A stretch of DNA of 64,000 nt from Sequoia sempervirens (taxonomy: Eukaryota; Streptophyta; Pinopsida; Cupressales; Cupressaceae), in contig VDFB02373365.1 in the NCBI GenBank assembly GCA_007258455.2, positions 226,018,194 to 226,082,193 on the forward strand, given 5' to 3'. Positions 1-12,446 of the stretch are shown in pieces (position 1 is the first letter of the stretch; each line of letters begins with the position of its first letter). The notes beneath the pieces were generated by a model. That model saw nothing but the letters and a program-made list of their open reading frames with translations, ran no database searches and had not been told where the DNA came from. A program made the translations under genes and the position numbers.

Positions 1-2809
1 AATGACTAATTTGGTCATCTATAAGTGACTAATTTGGTCATTGGGTAAAATCACAACTAAATGACTAGATAAATGACTAATATCAGATAAATAAAAATGA
101 CTAAATAAATTACTAATATCAGTCAAATAAAATTGACTAAATAAATGATTATTTCTCCTCTATTCTTTTTTCTTTCGAATTTGATCATAATCCATAGAGC
201 TTAAGCCCCCCTCATGGGACCCCTACCTAAGTGGGCCATTTGGGCGCCTAGGTTGCTTGGATCACCAAAAATATCTATTGTGTGAAAGGCATTGCCACGC
301 AATCTTAAGGCCTTCACATATTTTATAAAAAAAATTAACATTTACATTCTTTAACTTTGATTACTCATTATATTAATGAATCATTAATGTTTTTAACTAT
401 GATTTGAAGCCAGTTTGATAAAGATGACTAAATTCTCAATTAAAGTGGATAATTAACAAAAAAAATTGAATTGAGGGAGTGGGTGGTTTATAATATAATA
501 CAGTAATAATATGTTATTAATATTATAATATTATATTTATATTATAATGTATTTAATATTATATAATAATATAATATTATAATATAATATATTTAATATT
601 ATATAATATTATATAATATATTTAATAATATCTATTTATTTAATTTTTTACCCTAATGGCCAGGCATAGTGGGCGGGAAAATCTTGGCCATAATTTTCAT
701 TTTAATAAACACATTGAATGTTGAATGGAGGTTGGGAAACCCATTGTTCTCAAGGATTCTAAAACCCTCATTGAAACCTTATTTTTAGGCTGTAGCTCAC
801 CAAATTAGAGAAGTGAAAAGTAAAAACTAGTCAAGAAGAGTTTGGAGGAGCTGAAAAAAATAGTGGCAGGGAAAGCATCAAAATCTATAGGTAAAGGATG
901 CCTTAATGTTAAAACCTAAATGTGCTCAGTATTAGGATCTTGGCCATAATTTTCAAGGATAGTCCATAACAAACACATCTCAAACCATGGAATGCTTATT
1001 CATAGCAGAGTATAATTTCATCATTCATTGTATCCACTTTGTTAATGACAGTCACCGGTATTCCTTTCTCTTTCTTATTCTTATAAAATCTCCCACTTTC
1101 CTATAAATTTTGTTTCAATTTGTAAAATTTGATGAATGTAGGCAGCAACACATTTCAAATAAGGTCTATTACATATCATCTTTAAAGAAAAATGGTATTT
1201 TCATGAGGCTCCTAGTTTCTCTAGATTTTTGTGACTCCCAACCAAATTCCTATACCTAAACTTGAGTACATATAACCTTGGTAACTATCAAGGTTTTCTC
1301 ATCTATGTTGGCATCTATTGTGTCATTTTAATTTATGAAGCCATTGAGATCAAATGTACCGAACAAGTTGGTATTTAGTATGTACCCAAATACATATCCA
1401 ACCCAACATTTAAGAGCCAAGTATGTTATGATACCTAATGGCAACATACAATTGACATAGATCAATTCTAGAGGCCCTGCAGTGCTCAAAAGAGTAGGGA
1501 AATAATAGATCTACAACAAAGTAAAAGCATGGAAAGTATGACAATCCATGGGAACCTGTCAGTGTTAGACCAAAAAAAATTAGTTTGTATAGATTATACT
1601 ACACATGCTTATGGGAATGTGGAATATATAACATTTCTAACTTGCAGTTGTAATTTTAGAAAACCTTGTTAATCTGCTTTTTTGTATTCTGGGTGGAAGC
1701 AATGTATTCTCAATTCAAGGAATTATCTCAAATATGTTTTTTTTTTTTAAGGTAAAAATATAACTTATATTGATAAAGGTACAAAACTAAGTACAAGTCT
1801 GAGAATGATATTGTTTCTTCTTGAATTAAGTTTTACAAATGCCCGTTCTTCTGAAAAAACTAAGTTACAATACTTAGTCTAGAAACTAGAAAAGAAATCT
1901 TATTAATTGTCCAAGGTGTTCATTGAAAATCACTATTATTAGGCTTCAACAACCATTATCCCTTTGTGACATAAATGCCACTATTTTTAGACCCTCCATT
2001 ATGTTACTATTACATGGTAAGCTGATCTTCATCCTTTATGACACTAATCCTGATGTTGCATATCACTTTTCTTGCTTTCCATTGCTTCATTGCTATTACA
2101 ATCTTGTTCTTTCATTGATATAATGATAATGCTCTTTGACATTCAATGAATCTCATTGACTTTGACCCATTTTCACTCTATTCCATGGTATTTTACATCT
2201 TCTTTGTGCATGATATTGGGTCACATGGCATTCATAACAACTACTATTATCTCCATTTTGCTATGATCCTCTGACACTCATATGCTTTGATATAATAGTG
2301 ATCATTTGCAACTATTTTCCCTCTATATATTGTCTTAGAAATAGAACAATAAGAGTTCTATACACCCTTATAAATATGCATACTCTGACAAGATATTTCC
2401 TTAGAACATGACTATTGTGATGATTGGTTTGTTGCTGAATATGGTCTTTGTAGGAATATACCAATTTGATACCATTGGTGATATGTATACTAGCTTGCAA
2501 TTTCAAGGTTGATATTTAGAACCAATGAGGTCTTGAGAAGCGTATGTTTTGCATGTCATTATTGTTATATTTTCTTTATTCTTTCTTGAAATCTCTCAAT
2601 TATTATTTTTCATTGTGTTACATTGGAATTCTCATTTCCTTCTCTGTATGATTGTCTTGTCTAGTTTCCATCCATATTGCTTTCTTAGTCTCATTTTTAT
2701 TTATGTTCATGATTGATTAGTTGTTTCCCATGATTATTTTCTTAATCCATCTCATGGCTTATGCTTGGTGGCATGCTAATCCACAAATAAATTGTGTCAT
2801 ATTCTACAG
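1..2809. other. Non-coding stretch upstream of the first recognised exon
   Basis: No exon or element was recognised here. It opens with an A-rich degenerate direct repeat (about 1-165, a TGACTAA-rich unit of roughly 25-30 bp). A TA-only tract of about 150 bp lies near 490-630 and a poly-T run near 1739-1748. As the exon at 2810 is internal to an Ariadne-type gene, the sequence just upstream is probably intron, but the exon for the N-terminal acidic region was not found. Confidence 0.5.
490..632. repeat. AT-only palindromic tract
   Basis: The stretch consists almost wholly of A and T in overlapping TAATATTATA-type palindromes. It can form hairpins on either strand. It is simple sequence with no coding content. 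Confidence 0.7.
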
Positions 2810-3114
2810 GAGTGTTAGTAAGGTGAATGATGAATAGTTTGTAGATGAGGAGAAAGTGAGGAGAGAGGTAGGGCTATTGGAAAATCCAACTATAGAGGTT
2901 AGACCAGACACAAAGGAGGTAAGTTACTAGTGGTGGATTATCTTACCTCTGACAAGCTATTGCAATTGCATTTGACATCTGGGTTCCATATTGTAATGTC
3001 ACTAAATTACTATAAGGATTGGTTGTTCTCTATCAATGATCTTAATTATTTTCCTTTACTAGTAGTTGCAATGTGGGATTTGCTTCGACATGTACTCTAA
3101 TGACATAATGAAGG
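2810..3114 (+). pseudogene. Ariadne-type RBR E3 ubiquitin ligase pseudogene, 5' portion
   Basis: Two exons of an Ariadne (ARI) RING-between-RING ubiquitin ligase are visible. In the intact family these enzymes take ubiquitin from an E2 onto a RING2 cysteine and pass it to a substrate. Exon 2810-2918 (acceptor CAG, donor GTAAGT) translates with family-typical SVSKVNDE, then TAG at 2835-2837 where plant ARI proteins have Trp, then FVDEEKVRREVGLLEN. Exon 3066-3114 gives QCGICFDMYSNDIMK, the start of RING1, and is cut at 3114 by the Ty3/Gypsy element. The frame resumes exactly at 20374. Homology is by recognition of the conserved plant ARI order, not by a search. More N-terminal exons were not found. 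Confidence 0.85.
3110..3114 (+). repeat. Target-site duplication, left copy (GAAGG)
   Basis: GAAGG directly precedes the 5' LTR and recurs directly after the 3' LTR. A 5-bp duplication is usual for Ty3/Gypsy integrases. Removing one copy restores the exon frame (ATG AAG GAA GTT). Confidence 0.93.
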
Positions 3115-4325
3115 TGTAGACACCTAAAAATGGTCTGGAGAATCTAATTAATTAAGTACGACTTATTTGATTAATTAATCTTAAATTCATCTACTTAGTA
3201 AATAAATAGAAATATTTATTTATATTAAGCTCATTATTAATTCTTCTATTTCTCTCCTAATTAAATAAACAAAATTAAATACTTTGTTTTATTTAATTAA
3301 TTATCATTTTTATCATATTATTTTCTCTCTTAATTAAATAAACAAAATTAAATACTTTGTTTTATTATTATCATTAATATTTCTTCTATACTTTATCTAT
3401 TAATTCTATCTTAAATTAAATACACAGCTTCAATAATTTGTGTTATTTAATTACCTCATCACATTTCTTCTTAATTAAATAAAGATATTCTAAAAATCTT
3501 TTATTTAATTATCACTTTCCAAATATTTTAATTTAATAAACAAATCCTATAGTTTGATTTATTAAATTATTTATTCCTCTTTTGCTAAAATTAAATAAAC
3601 TAAAAATATTTAATTTATGCATAAATCATTTACACTATTCACTCACCAATAAAATTAGATTTTTAAAATCTAATTAATGCAACTTCCATTCACGGGAAGA
3701 GCTTTGGGGACAAACTTGCAGGAAGTCCTCTCAATCTTCTTCCATCAATCCTCCCTCTCTTCTTGCCTGGTGTTTTCATGGGGAGGAACAATCCTCCATG
3801 ATCAGCTTCATCTTCTCATCCCAGGCCATTCAATTCTCCAGATTGAATCACAGCCCCTTATCCCGTATCCCTGTGCAAATGTGCTGCCATGAAAGCTATA
3901 AATACAACTCTTTGGCTACAGGAAAAAGGATCCCAATTTGTGTAATCTTACTCTGCAGGTTTTCCAAGCATCCAAGCATCCAAGAAATCAAGCATTCAAG
4001 CATTCATTTAGCATTCATCAAGTAGCAATCAAGCATCCAGCCTTTGCAGTCATGGCTGCCATTACAATAGAATTTGCATATTCAATCACATAGGAATAGA
4101 ATTAGTTCATTTTCTCATTCTCTAATTGTCATTTCAATAGTTTAATTAGCTTACAAATCTGAGAGCTAAGTAGATTAGAGCAATCTTTAGAGTTAGAGAG
4201 CAATAGGATAAATTTATGTAGATTTGTAGTTTAAATTAGTTTAAATTTCTTAATCTTAGATGCAATATCCTATTTAGAAGCGTAGATGCATTGTTTAACT
4301 TGTTTTCCCCATTCTACCGCTTATA
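3115..4325 (+). repeat. 5' LTR (1211 bp)
   Basis: It starts TGTAGACACC and ends CCGCTTATA; the 3' copy ends in the canonical CTTACA, so the terminal CA has mutated to TA here. The first 500 bp is AT-rich with repeated TTAATTAAATAAA-type words. A short AAGCATCC/AAGCATTC repeat lies at about 3966-4040. A TATA box sits at 3896-3904. Confidence 0.94.
3896..3904 (+). promoter_or_regulatory. LTR TATA box, 5' copy
   Basis: CTATAAATA lies about 430 bp before the LTR end and recurs at the matching place in the 3' LTR (about 19939-19947). This is the expected place for the U3 promoter that drives the gag-pol RNA. Confidence 0.6.
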
Positions 4326-4327
4326 GA

Positions 4328-4346
4328 TTGGTGCCCACCGTGGGGC
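4328..4346 (+). other. Primer binding site
   Basis: TTGGTGCCCACCGTGGGGC starts two bases after the 5' LTR. Its position and the TGG start fit a tRNA 3'-end complement (CCA). I do not assign the tRNA; it is not the initiator-Met type. Confidence 0.75.
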
Positions 4347-4428
4347 ATAACCCCATATTTTGCTAAAATTTTGAAAATTGTGTCATACAGGTATTGGCGT
4401 GAAAGTTTTCGTGGAATCGTGAGTTTTT

Positions 4429-4569
4429 GCAGCGCGCCGGTGGTCTGTTTCAACGTGCAGGGTTTCTATTACAGTGCACCGAGTTACTATTCCAGCACGC
4501 CACATCACTGTTCTAGCGCACCGGGTTTATATTTCAGTGCGTCGAGTCACTGTTTTAGCGCGCCACTTT
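4429..4569 (+). repeat. 21-bp minisatellite, leader block 1
   Basis: Seven near-consecutive units of exactly 21 bp have the core TTTTAGCGCGCC and variants such as TTCCAGCACGCC and TTACAGTGCACC. The C/T and G/A variation between units is mostly transitional, as expected for methylated CpG-rich DNA. The core recurs in block 2 and, inverted, in block 3. Confidence 0.9.
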
Positions 4570-6043
4570 CTTATCTTCAAAATCATTTCTTTTATCTAGA
4601 TCCAACACGTCCGCGGCCAGATTCTATTTCTGTCTACTTTCTTGGTTAAAATTTACCAATCTTAGGATAGAAATAGATAAAATTTACCAATCCTAGGATA
4701 GAAATGGATAAAATTGATCAATCCTAGGATAGAAACTTCACAATTTTCTTTTGGGATTAAAATTGAACATCATGTTTTTATGGAGCAATATCTCCATATA
4801 GATTAGCTAACTGGTCTTTTGGGTTTTAAAAAGAACAATTTCTTTGCTGTGATTGGGTGATAGGTTTATGCTCTCCCCTTAACTAGGTGCATCAAAAAAC
4901 CAGACTCACCATTACTCTACGCATTTTAAAGCTTTCTTACAACCTTTAGACAGGCCTGCCATAGTGGGAAAAAGTACTCACCCTACGGGAATGACTTGAG
5001 TGGGGACAGCCAAAAGCCATGGCATTCCAACCCACTTTAAAATTTATGTGAATTTGGGGAAACCCTCTTTCAACGGAAGTGCACAGGATAACCATCCCCA
5101 AAATCTTTGTTCTAAAGATTGGGAGGTCTCTCGAGGGAGTTTATCCATTTGCCGCTTCGAACGGAAACCCTATCTAAGAACCTAGAAATAGAAGCATGCT
5201 TGTCAGTTTCTAAACATTGTAATACTCGACGGTGCAGGGGCGGGGAAGAATCTACCCTTAAGCACTCACCATATAATTTCCAAGGACTGTTTGCTCAGGG
5301 GATCCAGTATCCACTTCCGTCACTCTGAGTACGGACCTGGAAAAGACAAAAACACAGGCGCCCTCTAGGGGGTGACATGGCTGTGTAAGTCAACACAATT
5401 CCAAGCTGTGGGCCGTTTGAGTATATAACGATGACCTTTTATCTCTAGGAGTGAGTCTATCTGAAGTGTTTTATCTTGTTATCAAACCAGTGAAAATCAA
5501 GAAGAATCATTGATTCTTGAGAACATACACTATCTGTTTAGATTCTAGGATTTTTTTTTTAAAGATAACCATTCTATTCTTGCTTGTTGTGTTTTCTCTC
5601 ATTAAACTCAGATAAGATCATCACAAGAAAATCCTCAAAATCAAAGAACTAGTGGATTTCTCATGATTCGAGATTGGGTATCCACCAAGTTTTTCAAGAA
5701 GTCTCTTGTCAAATGAATCAGGAAACCAAAGAAAACACTTGCATACAAACAACTTTTAAGAAAGCAGTGATTTCTATACCAAAGTGGGAAAGTTCTACTC
5801 CACCACAAGACTTTTATTCATAGGTATCACAATTTTTCTAGAGGTTATATGGATGACTATGTTGTAGCTCCCTTAGATTCACAAGCATTTTATCAAAGAA
5901 GAGCTCTTAGGAAACACCACAACCATAGTCAAAGAATTCATCCAGAATACATCCCACAACCAGCCATCCAATACGACACCAGACCAAGTGAGTTTCATAG
6001 GATAAGATAGTTTTTCTATCTTAAACACCTTAAGTTTCTATTT

Positions 6044-6245
6044 TAGCACTTCCAGTCTCTGTTCCAGCGCGTAGCTCATCTGTTTTAGCGCTTCGGGTAT
6101 CTGTTCCAGCTTGTAGCTCATCTATTTTAGTGCGTAGGGTATCTATTCTAGCACTCCCGGTCTCTATTTTAGCGCTTTGGGTATCTGTTACAGTGCGCCC
6201 GGTCTCTGTTTCAGCACTTTGTGTCTCTATTTTAGCGCGCCATAA
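6044..6245 (+). repeat. 21-bp minisatellite, leader block 2
   Basis: About ten units of 21 bp have the same core as block 1 (last unit TTTTAGCGCGCC). It ends about 330 bp before the gag start. The reverse strand is open here for 81 codons only because 21 is a multiple of three. Confidence 0.9.
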
Positions 6246-6579
6246 AGTCAAAAAAATAGAGAGTTGGTAGGACATTTTGTCAGTTTGCCCGTATGGATAA
6301 TAAGGTTTTCATCAGTCCAGAACATTTTTTTTCACAGTCCAGAACACTTAAGTCACACAAAAGGAAAGCCTTACCCTTACACTTAGATCTTGAAACATCT
6401 CGCATAGTGTCACTATCACCAAATCTGAGATTTTTTGTCAAAGTTTCCCTATCAAGGATTTTATCATCCTTCCATCATGAAACTAGATAAGACGAAATCA
6501 GATTTTAAATCAACAACCTTGACACTTATCCAATCAAACAACCCAAGATCAAAGTCTAGAGTAAAACTTTAACGTTTGT

Positions 6580-7618
6580 ATGCCTATTTTCACACGAGCA
6601 GCCTATCAAAGACAACAACAAGAAGAAAATGAAAGAATAGTAGCCATGGCTGAAGAAAACCCTTGGGGACGATATAGCAACACTGATCCTCTCACTAATT
6701 CACAAGAGAAAGAGATAACTACAGAAGAAATCGAGAAAGTTCAACAAGATCCTCATTTCCATAAATTTATGGAAAAGATGCTAGAACAAGATATGGAAAA
6801 GTATCTTCTACTATTAGCTGACAAAGGTGCTAAGCTTCCTAAAGACTTTGATGTCAATCAACTTAAGGAAACAACCACACCTAACCCAACTAGTATAGAA
6901 AATCCAAATCAAATAGATGCTTTGACGAAACAAATCCAACAATTACAATTGCAGTTCCAAAATATCCAACAAGGGCCAACAAAAAGATATTCCTTACAGG
7001 ACATTTTCCCTTATCCATTCGACTCAGGCATTAACATGATACCATTTCCATGGTATTGTGAGTACCCAACATACAACAAATACAATGGGAGAACCGATCC
7101 ATTTGATCATGTATGGGAATTTTGAGCCATGAGCATAGAGTTCGCACACGAGGACTCTTACTTACTACGATTATTTCTGAGAAGCTTAGGAAACACTTGC
7201 ATGGAGTGGTTTTCTAAATTGGAACTTGGGATCCAATATTTTGAAGAACTGATCAATAGGTTCATAACACACTTCTCATTCAACATCCAACATGGGGTAA
7301 CCTTAAAAGAACTCCACAACACCAAACAAGCAAAGGGTGAAAAGTTTCTTTCCTTTCTCCAACGATGGAGAAGGCTATTTGCTAAATACCCCAAATCTAT
7401 TCCTGAAGAGGAGAAGATAGAGATGTTCATTGATAACTTAGTGGATGACAATAATTACAGATTGGACTTACAATGTCCATCTACATTTGAACAAGTTATC
7501 GAAAAAGGGCTCAAAATCGAAGAGGCTCTAATCAAAAGAGGAACAATCAAACACTTCATTGAAGGTTCAAACAATAACAATTCCTCTAACAACAACAATG
7601 AAAAACCAAGATTTTGGC
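6580..7618 (+). pseudogene. gag: gag (capsid part), broken
   Basis: This is the structural Gag protein that would form cytoplasmic virus-like particles. It opens at ATG 6580 (MPIFTRAAYQRQQQEE). Residues 1-180 are polar with a Gln-rich coiled region and end in the family-typical YPTYNKYNGRTDPFDHVWEF. TGA at 7123-7125 breaks the frame, then the retrotransposon-gag core follows in the same frame (MEWFSKLE, FLSFLQRWRRLFAKYP). Near 7619-7623 a five-A run marks a one-base shift, and coding passes to the +1 frame of the protease ORF. No other host function is suggested. Confidence 0.88.
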
Positions 7619-9832
7619 AAAAAGAACAAGAATACAGATACCATGATTGATACACACATGTCTAAACCAGTATTCACCTTGACGCCAACCACTACAAACA
7701 AACAAAACAATGGTCTTAATGTCAAACAAAGTAGTGATCAAGGAAATAATCAAAACAGTGGAGAAACAAAAATCCAATCATTCCAACGAACATCCAATAA
7801 ACAAAAATTTACGCCATTAGGACAATCATTGGAATCAGTCCTCAAAGAACTTTTAGATGAAAAACTCATTCAAGTACAAGAAGCTAGAAATTGGGACCCT
7901 CAAGTCAAACCATCATGGTGGAATGACTTACATTACTATCACTACCATCAAAATAAAGGCCACATGACTGAAAATTGTTGGCAGTTAAAACATGCGGTAC
8001 AAGACCTCATAGATCAAAAGAAAGTATTTGTAGAGGGGCATCAAACAAACAAAGATCACACAACATTTAAAAATCCCATACCCAATTATCAAAAGGGAGA
8101 ATCCTCTTCCGCAAATACCAAAGGTAAGAATGTTGGTTATGTTTATGACACAACGATCCTTTGTTTTTCTGCTACCAAGGAGGATGAAGAGTTATGCAAT
8201 CAAATCAATCAGAACAAGGACATTACTTCCACCAATTTGGTACAACATATGGACAAATCTGAGAACCAAATTAACGTAATCACACTCAAAGGAAAACAAG
8301 AGTACCAACCAGTTAATGCCACAACAAGGGCACAATCAAAAGTTATATTGAAAGGAGCATCAATATCATCCCCATCTGTGGATCTTCCCTCTAATCAATA
8401 TAATCTCATCGATCAATTGCAGAAAATACCGGCACAAATATCCATCCTGGAAATTTTAAAAATTTCCCCATCACACAAAGAGGTTCTTGAACAAGCTCTT
8501 GTATCAACCACGGTACCTAACAATTTGGATGTATTTCAATTCCAAGCTATGGTGGGACATCTATCTGCACCTCATTTCCTTTCATTTTCCGAACATGATG
8601 ATGTATCACTCACCCATCCACATAATTCCGCCCTTCACATTGAAGTCCTTATCCATAAACACCGTGTAAAGTGTGTCCTGATAGATGGAGGGGCTGGTTT
8701 AAATATTTGTACCTTAAAGTTGATCCATGCACTAGGATACTTAGATGAAGCCATTGATACAAGAAGAAAAATCACAATCAAAGCATATGATGAAGAAGAA
8801 AGGTCCTCTAAAGGGTTGATCATATTACCCATTCAAGTAGGACCTATTGTCCAAAATGTGGTTTGTCAAGTCTTAGATAGAGAACTGACATACAACATAC
8901 TATTGGGACGTCCTTGGATTCATGATATGCAAGCAGTACCTTCCACCTATCATCAATGCCTAAAATTTCCCGTCAATGGACAGGAGGTAACAATCACAAC
9001 AAACCATAATGACACTCAAGCTTGTCATGCATTGAAAACATCTCAGGATACATTGATACCTCACAATAGGGAAGTTAGTGCATCAGATTCATCTAGTGAT
9101 GAGAAACATCAAAGTTTCATATCAAAGTGGCTTCCAAAACAACAAAAATCACAAGAGATCAGGATAGAACAATCTAACCCTTCAAATGTTGAAGACCAAT
9201 TGGCTTCACTCTCACATCAATTCACCAAGGAAGTACAAATAAGTGATGAAGGAATAAGTGAATATGGTGTTGGACACTCATTTCATTTATCACAGATGTT
9301 ACCCTCCTTACAAACATATGGACAACCATCTACAACCACCCAAAAATCAGCACAATCTACAACAACGTTAGATGGCAGATTTATAAAAGCTGGGAATTTA
9401 GATGAAGAATCAGAAGAGAAGGCTATACTAAATTGGCTTTATAGAGATGAGGAAGCTTCCACTTCCATGAGTAATATCATAGAAACAAATCAATATGGAA
9501 AGGGAAAAACTATTCTAGAGAAGATGGGATATTCAGGACAGGGACCTCTTGGGTTAAAGAAAGAAGGCATAATAGAACCAATCCAGCCACTCATGCTCCA
9601 ACATAAGGATAAGACTGGACTAGGATATACAGCAGAACAAAGATCTCTTGACCGAGGGAAACAAAGTGTAACGGAACTGATCCAAGTTCTCACAATTCAA
9701 CAAAATGACAGAACTGGACTGGGATACACAGAAGAAGCAAGAGCGGAAATCACCAATAAAACTATGGAGCATATTCTGCAAATGAGAAATAACTCTGAAA
9801 CAGATTCAAATGAATATGAGTGGGATAACTAA
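7619..9832 (+). pseudogene. pro: Gag C-terminus, aspartic protease and G-patch
   Basis: This is the longest open stretch of the element; the frame is open from 7559, but real coding begins after the shift at about 7619. Order: Asn/Gln-rich linker; a zinc-knuckle-like motif near 7930-7990 (YHYHQNKGHMTENCWQL, with Tyr where the first Cys would be); the aspartic protease near 8630-8990 with LIDGGAGLNICT (the DGG form of the active site) and NILLGRPWIHDM; then a G-patch near 9500-9640 (KTILEKMGYSGQGPLGL, KTGLGYT) with a partial second copy (RTGLGYTEE) near 9710-9735. The protease would cut the polyprotein. The G-patch is probably an RNA-binding or helicase-contact module, by family inference. The frame ends at TAA 9830-9832, and the next part of pol lies one frame on. 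Confidence 0.88.
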
Positions 9833-10664
9833 TGTTTCCTATGAAGATATTCAGATCGACGTCATCAAAAAGTATACCCCCAAACGTGAGGAGGGTCAAA
9901 GCTCAAATTTTAATCCTATTGTCTTTGAAACACAAAACTTTGATGACTCAAGTGAAGATGAACGGACGTCGATTGAGATAAATGATTTGGAAGAAAATAC
10001 CTTCATAGGCCTCGACATAACCATTAACAACCTGGATGACATTTTCGTCTGAGCTTTCACTATCGCTGACCTCAACCCATCTAATGATTCGTTGCCTTTA
10101 CTATATCCTGAGCTTATCGAATGGGAACCCCAACACCCTATCAATCTCCCTATTTTTGACAATGACTCCGCTATTATTAACTACCTTTGCTGTGAGGAAA
10201 CTGATACTTGTCCTACCAATGCTTCTTTTAACGACGCTTTCAGGCAGGAGGATGCCAAGCCTTCCAGTTGCAAAAATATGGAAATAAAAAATGGATCTAA
10301 TGGTGAAAACCATTCTTTGGCAGTATTTGATCCTAAAATAGTAAAAACAAAGAACACATCCAATGGTGAAAACCTCATTGAGGCACCAAAGGATGGAAGG
10401 TTTGACATCCTCCCACAACATTACCATGAAAGATCATTAGTATTAATAGAACCCACACAGTCTATTGATATTGGCACAACAGAGAAAGCAAGAATACTAC
10501 ACCTGGCAGCATCCTTGACAGATATAGAAAAACTAGATTTTATCAAATTCTTTGGAGAACGATGCATCAATTTTGCTTGGTCATACTCTGACATGCTAGG
10601 CTTAGACATAGATCTCATTATGCATCACCTATCCTTACCAGCTGGCACTAAACCAGTAAAATAG
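9810..10664 (+). pseudogene. pol linker before reverse transcriptase
   Basis: This is the +1 frame that overlaps the protease ORF end. It runs through an acidic, Ser/Asn-rich segment, is cut by TGA at 10050-10052 and continues from about 10092 to TAG 10662-10664. The last third is recognisable as the conserved stretch just before the Gypsy RT (EKLDFIKFFGERCINFAWSY, then DMLGLDIDLIMHHL). Whether the 9826-9835 frame change is a mutation or a natural feature cannot be told from one copy; Ogre elements remove an intron near here. Confidence 0.75.
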
Positions 10665-11800
10665 AAACTGAGAAAAATGCATCCACATGTTGCATTATTA
10701 GTAAAAAATGATTTGAAGAAACTACTAGATGCTGGATTTATTAGGTCAATTGATTATGCGAAATGGATATCCAACATTGTACCTATTTCAAAGCCAGATC
10801 ACACCATTAGAATATGTACTGATTTCAGGGATTTAAATAAAGCATGTCCAAAGGATGATTTTCTTTTGCCAAACATTGACATGATTGTAGATCTCACAAT
10901 TGGCCATCACATGCTATCACTCATGGATGGATTTTTAGGATACAATCAAATCAAAATAGCTCCTGAGGACCAAGAAAAGACAACATTTACATGTCCATGG
11001 GGCACCTTTTGCTGGAACGTCATGCCTTTCGGGTTAAAGAATGCAAGAGCTACATACCAGCAAGCTATGACAACAATCTTCCATGACATGATGCACACCT
11101 TCATGGAGGACTATGTGGACGACATCTTATCCAAATCTTACACCAGAGAAGGACATCTTGAGATACTAGGCAAAATATTTGACAGATTGGAGAAATTTAA
11201 AGTCAAATTGAATCCTAAGAAATGTGCCTTTGGAGTAACATCAGCAAAACTTCTGGGATACATAGTTTCTACAAAAGGAATTGAAGTAGATCCAACAAAA
11301 GTTAAAGCCATTATGGAAATGCCACCTCCTAAGAATATCAACACATTGAGATCTCTACAAGGATGACTACAGTCCATCAGAAGATTCATCTCTCAACTAG
11401 CAGATCAGTGTCATCCATTCAACCATCTTTTGCATAAAAATGTGTCTTTTAAATGGGATGAACAGTGTGAGAGTACTTTCAATCAAATCAAGCATTATTT
11501 GATGACACCACCAATCTTGGTGCCACCCAATGAAGACAAGCCATTATTGCTATATATTGCAACAACAGATATCTCTTTAGGAGCCTTGCTAGCACAAGAA
11601 GATAGAGAAGGGAAGGAACAGCAATATACTATATCAGCAGGACACTCAATGGACATGAAGTAAACTACACCTTCATTGAAAAATCATGCTTAGCAGTAGT
11701 ATTTGCAACACAAAAATTGTGACACTATATGCTCACTCACACTGTCAAGCTCATTGCAAAAATTGATCCCTTAAATATTTACTGAGCAAAGCAGCTTTAA
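10665..11800 (+). pseudogene. pol: Reverse transcriptase and first RNase H
   Basis: The RT would copy the element RNA into DNA inside particles. It is open from about 10665 to TGA 11364-11366. Motifs: WISNIVPISKPD, CTDFRDLNKACPKD, MDGFLGYNQI, MPFGLKNARATYQQ and the catalytic YVDDIL near 11112. After the stop the same frame goes on with the connection and RNase H region (FKWDEQCESTFNQIK, YIATTDISLGALLAQED) to TAA 11661-11663. The frame then shifts near 11660-11800, where the other frame picks up at LTGRLAKWVMLLSEFDIQYV. The catalytic RT residues are intact but the gene is dead. Confidence 0.9.
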
Positions 11801-12430
11801 CAGGAAGGTTGGCAAAGTGGGTCATGCTCCTCAGTGAGTTTGACATTCAGTATGTTGAAAGGCGAGCTATCAAAGGACAAGTCATCGCCGACCAATTAGC
11901 AGAAGCTCCATTATCAGACGGTCATCCTATGACCATGGAATTTCCTGATGCGGATATCCTCAACATTACAACACAGCCGTGGCAACTCTACTTCGATGGA
12001 TCCTACACACAACATGGATTAGGGGCAGGAATTTTATTTGTCACACCTCTTGGGCACACCATTCCATGATCTTATAGGCTTACCTTCCGTTGCACTAACA
12101 ATGTGGCAGAATATGAAGCTTTGATCCTTGGAATTAAAGTGGCTATTGACTGGAAAATCACAGAACTACAGGTGTATGGAGACTCCCAGTTAATCATCTA
12201 TCAAGTCAACAATGATTACCAAACTAAGGATGACACACTAATTTTATATAAGAGACTGGTAGATGATCTAAGAAAATACTTCATAGAAATCAAATTTTAG
12301 CAAATACCAAGATCAGAGAACAAAGCAGCAGATGCCATGGCCACAATAGCATCTCTTCTACAAATGCCTGAAATGCAAGATCATTATCGATTTATTGTAG
12401 AACAAGTATCAAATCCTACATACGCAAATC
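11801..12430 (+). pseudogene. Second (archaeal-type) RNase H
   Basis: This is the additional RNase H that marks the Tat/Ogre group, placed between the first RNase H and integrase. Visible motifs are WQLYFDGSYTQHGLGAG near 11979, NNVAEYEALILGIKVA near 12100, VYGDSQLIIYQVN near 12172 and a late ENKAADAMA near 12319. These carry the D, E, D, D metal-binding set in order. TGA at 12067-12069 and TAG at 12298-12300 interrupt the frame. The role would be removal of RNA from the RNA-DNA hybrid. Confidence 0.85.
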
Positions 12431-12446
12431 CCAAACCATAAGCCTT

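Larger units (their letters stand above)
4347..6579 (+). other. Long 5' leader of the Tat-like element
   Basis: This is about 2.2 kb between PBS and gag with no long reading frame. It contains two blocks of a 21-bp minisatellite, listed separately. The short open frames here are low-complexity or a by-product of the repeat, whose 21-bp period keeps frames open. Confidence 0.7.

Noticed and set aside
6030..6275. Reverse-strand 81-codon frame with a repeated seven-residue pattern
   Set aside because: It is a by-product of the 21-bp minisatellite in the leader.
7158..7777. Reverse-strand open frames over gag
   Set aside because: They are shadows of the plus-strand gag and protease frames.
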